Shown one piece after another: positions 6,477 through 7,659 of a stretch of 7,659 nt of DNA (positions are counted from its first letter, which is position 1; the number at the start of each line of letters is the position of its first letter). Made by a program: the position numbers and the translations under genes. The stretch is from the NCBI GenBank assembly GCA_964572225.1, contig CAZNFR010000126.1, positions 1-7,659 of the forward strand, written 5' to 3'. The notes under the pieces were generated by a model, which was not told the origin of the DNA, did not search any database, and saw only the letters and a list, made by a program, of their open reading frames with translations. Source of the stretch: CAZNFR01 sp964572225. Its GTDB lineage: Bacteria > Bacteroidota > Bacteroidia > Bacteroidales > GCA-2748055.

Positions 6477-7645
6477 TGAATCAAGGCAAATATATTTTCG
6501 CACAGCTTACAGATTTTCTACCTCGTAGAGTTTTCGACAGAATAGTGGATAAGCATGATGGTAACAAGTATGTTAGATCCTTCACTTTCTGGAATCAAAT
6601 GCTTTGTATGGTCTTCGGTCAGCTTACTTCCAGAGATAGCATGCGTGATCTGATTCTTAGCCTGGAAGGACATCATTCCAAGTATTATCACCTGGGATTT
6701 AGTCCAACTGTAACTCGACGGAATCTTGGCAAAGCCAATGAAAGACGCAGTTATAAAATCTTCGAAGAATTTGCCTACGTTTTAATCGATGAAGCCAGAT
6801 GCAGTTGCTACAAGGCTGACTTTGAAATCAACGTTGATGGAAATGTGTATGCTCTGGACTCAACTACCATAGACCTCTGTTTAAGTGTTTTTTGGTGGGC
6901 AGAGTTCCGCAGAACCAAAGCAGGTATCAAACTTCACACCTTGTATGATGTGAAGACCTCGATACCAACCTTTTTGTACATCTCCAATGCTAAAGTTCAT
7001 GATGTCAACATATTGGATCTGATCCAGTTTGAAGCAGGAAGCTTCTACGTTGTAGACAAAGCATACGTTGATTACCGTCGTTTGTACCGCCTGCATAACC
7101 AAGGAGCCTTCTTCGTTACCAGGGCGAAAGATAACATGCGGTTCAAACGCATGTACTCGAACTCTGTAGATAAAGACCAAGGTGTTCGCTATGACCAGAT
7201 AGGAAAGCTGGAGACCTATTATCCGAAGAAAGAATATCCAGGTAAACTTCGCCGGATAAAGTACTATGATCAGGAGAAGGATCAGGAATTTATTTTCCTG
7301 ACCAACAACATCAGCCTGACCGCTCTAGAAATAGCCATGTTGTACAAAAAACGCTGGGAAGTAGAATTGTTTTTCAAATGGATGAAGCAGCATCTAAGGA
7401 TAAAATCCTTCTGGGGGACAACCTTGAATGCAGTGAAAATCCAGATGTATTGTGCGATCATCGCTTACTGCCTTGTTGCCATAGTTGGTAACAAATTGAA
7501 AGTTGACCGTACAATCTACGAAATTCTACAAATTCTCAGCATCTCTTTACTCGACAAAACACCTATAAAAGAGATACTTACGAAATGCGATTACAAAGAT
7601 GTCAAAGAACAAAATAATAACCAATTAAAAATCAGTGGGTTTTAA
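6476..7645 (+). CDS. IS4-family DDE transposase
   Basis: The 389-aa enzyme would excise and insert the surrounding element by DDE chemistry with an RNase H-like core. The N-terminal part (about 4-75, FAQLTDFLPRRVFDRIV...SFTFWNQMLCMVFGQLT) matches the DUF4372 region often found ahead of the catalytic domain. The first catalytic Asp is probably Asp128 in YALDSTTIDL. The second is Asp194 in VVDKAYVDY, where the common DRGY has become DKAY. The catalytic Glu is Glu297 in YKKRWEVELFFKWMK, an exact Y-(2)-R-(3)-E-(6)-K signature of IS4-type enzymes (Tyr290, Arg293, Glu297, Lys304). No frameshift or internal stop is present, so the gene looks intact. ATG 6476 gives the family-typical start MNQGKYIFAQLTDFLP. 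The TAA at 7643-7645 touches the right inverted repeat. Whether the Gly-to-Ala change in DKAY affects activity is unknown. Confidence 0.95.
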   Translation: MNQGKYIFAQLTDFLPRRVFDRIVDKHDGNKYVRSFTFWNQMLCMVFGQLTSRDSMRDLILSLEGHHSKYYHLGFSPTVTRRNLGKANERRSYKIFEEFAYVLIDEARCSCYKADFEINVDGNVYALDSTTIDLCLSVFWWAEFRRTKAGIKLHTLYDVKTSIPTFLYISNAKVHDVNILDLIQFEAGSFYVVDKAYVDYRRLYRLHNQGAFFVTRAKDNMRFKRMYSNSVDKDQGVRYDQIGKLETYYPKKEYPGKLRRIKYYDQEKDQEFIFLTNNISLTALEIAMLYKKRWEVELFFKWMKQHLRIKSFWGTTLNAVKIQMYCAIIAYCLVAIVGNKLKVDRTIYEILQILSISLLDKTPIKEILTKCDYKDVKEQNNNQLKISGF

Positions 7646-7654
7646 GTGCCCACT
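7634..7654 (+). repeat. Hairpin at the transposase stop and right IS end
   Basis: AGTGGG (7634-7639) and CCCACT (7649-7654) form a six-bp stem around a nine-base loop that contains the TAA stop. The right arm belongs to the terminal inverted repeat, so the structure could weaken transcription out of the element. It could also simply reflect an extra subterminal copy of the end motif. Confidence 0.4.
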
Positions 7655-7659
7655 AGTGA
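7645..7659 (-). repeat. Right terminal inverted repeat of the IS4-family element
   Basis: AGTGCCCACTAGTGA is the inverted partner of the left end. It begins with the last base of the transposase stop codon and finishes on the final base of the window, so bases outside it are unknown. Confidence 0.8.

Larger units (their letters stand above)
6346..7659 (+). mobile_element. IS4-family insertion sequence, apparently intact
   Basis: A single transposase gene is bracketed by near-matching inverted ends: TCATTAGTGGGTACT at 6346-6360 and, read inward from the right, TCACTAGTGGGCACT ending at 7659. Thirteen of fifteen positions agree. The implied length, about 1314 bp, is normal for this family. Base composition is clearly more A/T-rich than in the neighbouring housekeeping genes, which fits acquisition from elsewhere. 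The target-site duplication cannot be checked because the window stops at the right end, and the exact outer edges are uncertain by a few bases. Confidence 0.85.

Noticed and set aside
1..7659. tRNA, rRNA, CRISPR array, toxin-antitoxin pair, phage or defence genes
   Set aside because: No cloverleaf, ribosomal RNA, spaced repeat array or characteristic protein motif was seen on either strand.

Overview
The window looks like a chromosomal segment of a Bacteroidota bacterium. The pointers are a GH78 enzyme made as a lipoprotein, gene starts that lack a clear Shine-Dalgarno sequence and sit behind A/T-rich leaders, and an IS4-family transposase of a type I know from Bacteroidetes. I cannot name genus or species. 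The housekeeping part is fairly G+C-rich; the right-hand insertion sequence and the leader of the small lipoprotein gene are visibly A/T-rich.

Layout, left to right. (1) A minus-strand lipoprotein alpha-L-rhamnosidase (GH78-like, 790 aa) with the expected catalytic acidic residues. (2) A minus-strand yaaA gene (DUF328, peroxide-stress protein, 254 aa), 105 bp upstream of it in the same direction. (3) A 160-bp divergent intergenic region holding three 9-mers that match the DnaA-box consensus, two of them abutting head to head. (4) A plus-strand tex gene (708 aa from the preferred ATG), ending in a run of G-tracts that continues past the stop codon as a degenerate GGGGATGT repeat. (5) A small plus-strand lipoprotein with a BamE/SmpA-like domain; the segment just ahead of its hydrophobic signal core is built from two in-frame 12-bp repeats and an inverted third copy, giving a perfect 24-bp palindrome. 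(6) A noncoding stretch with one G+C-rich hairpin. (7) An apparently intact IS4-family element of about 1.3 kb, with near-matching terminal inverted repeats, whose right end coincides with the end of the window.

There is no sign of a multi-gene pathway. yaaA and tex are housekeeping or stress genes. The rhamnosidase would act on rhamnose-containing glycans at the cell envelope, but no SusC/SusD pair, sulfatase or regulator is visible, so any polysaccharide-utilization locus would lie beyond the left edge. I found no convincing new defence or mobile system. The points most worth a second look are non-coding: the DnaA-box-like cluster, the palindrome inside the lipoprotein leader, the G-tract array at the end of tex, and a hairpin that reaches the transposase start codon.
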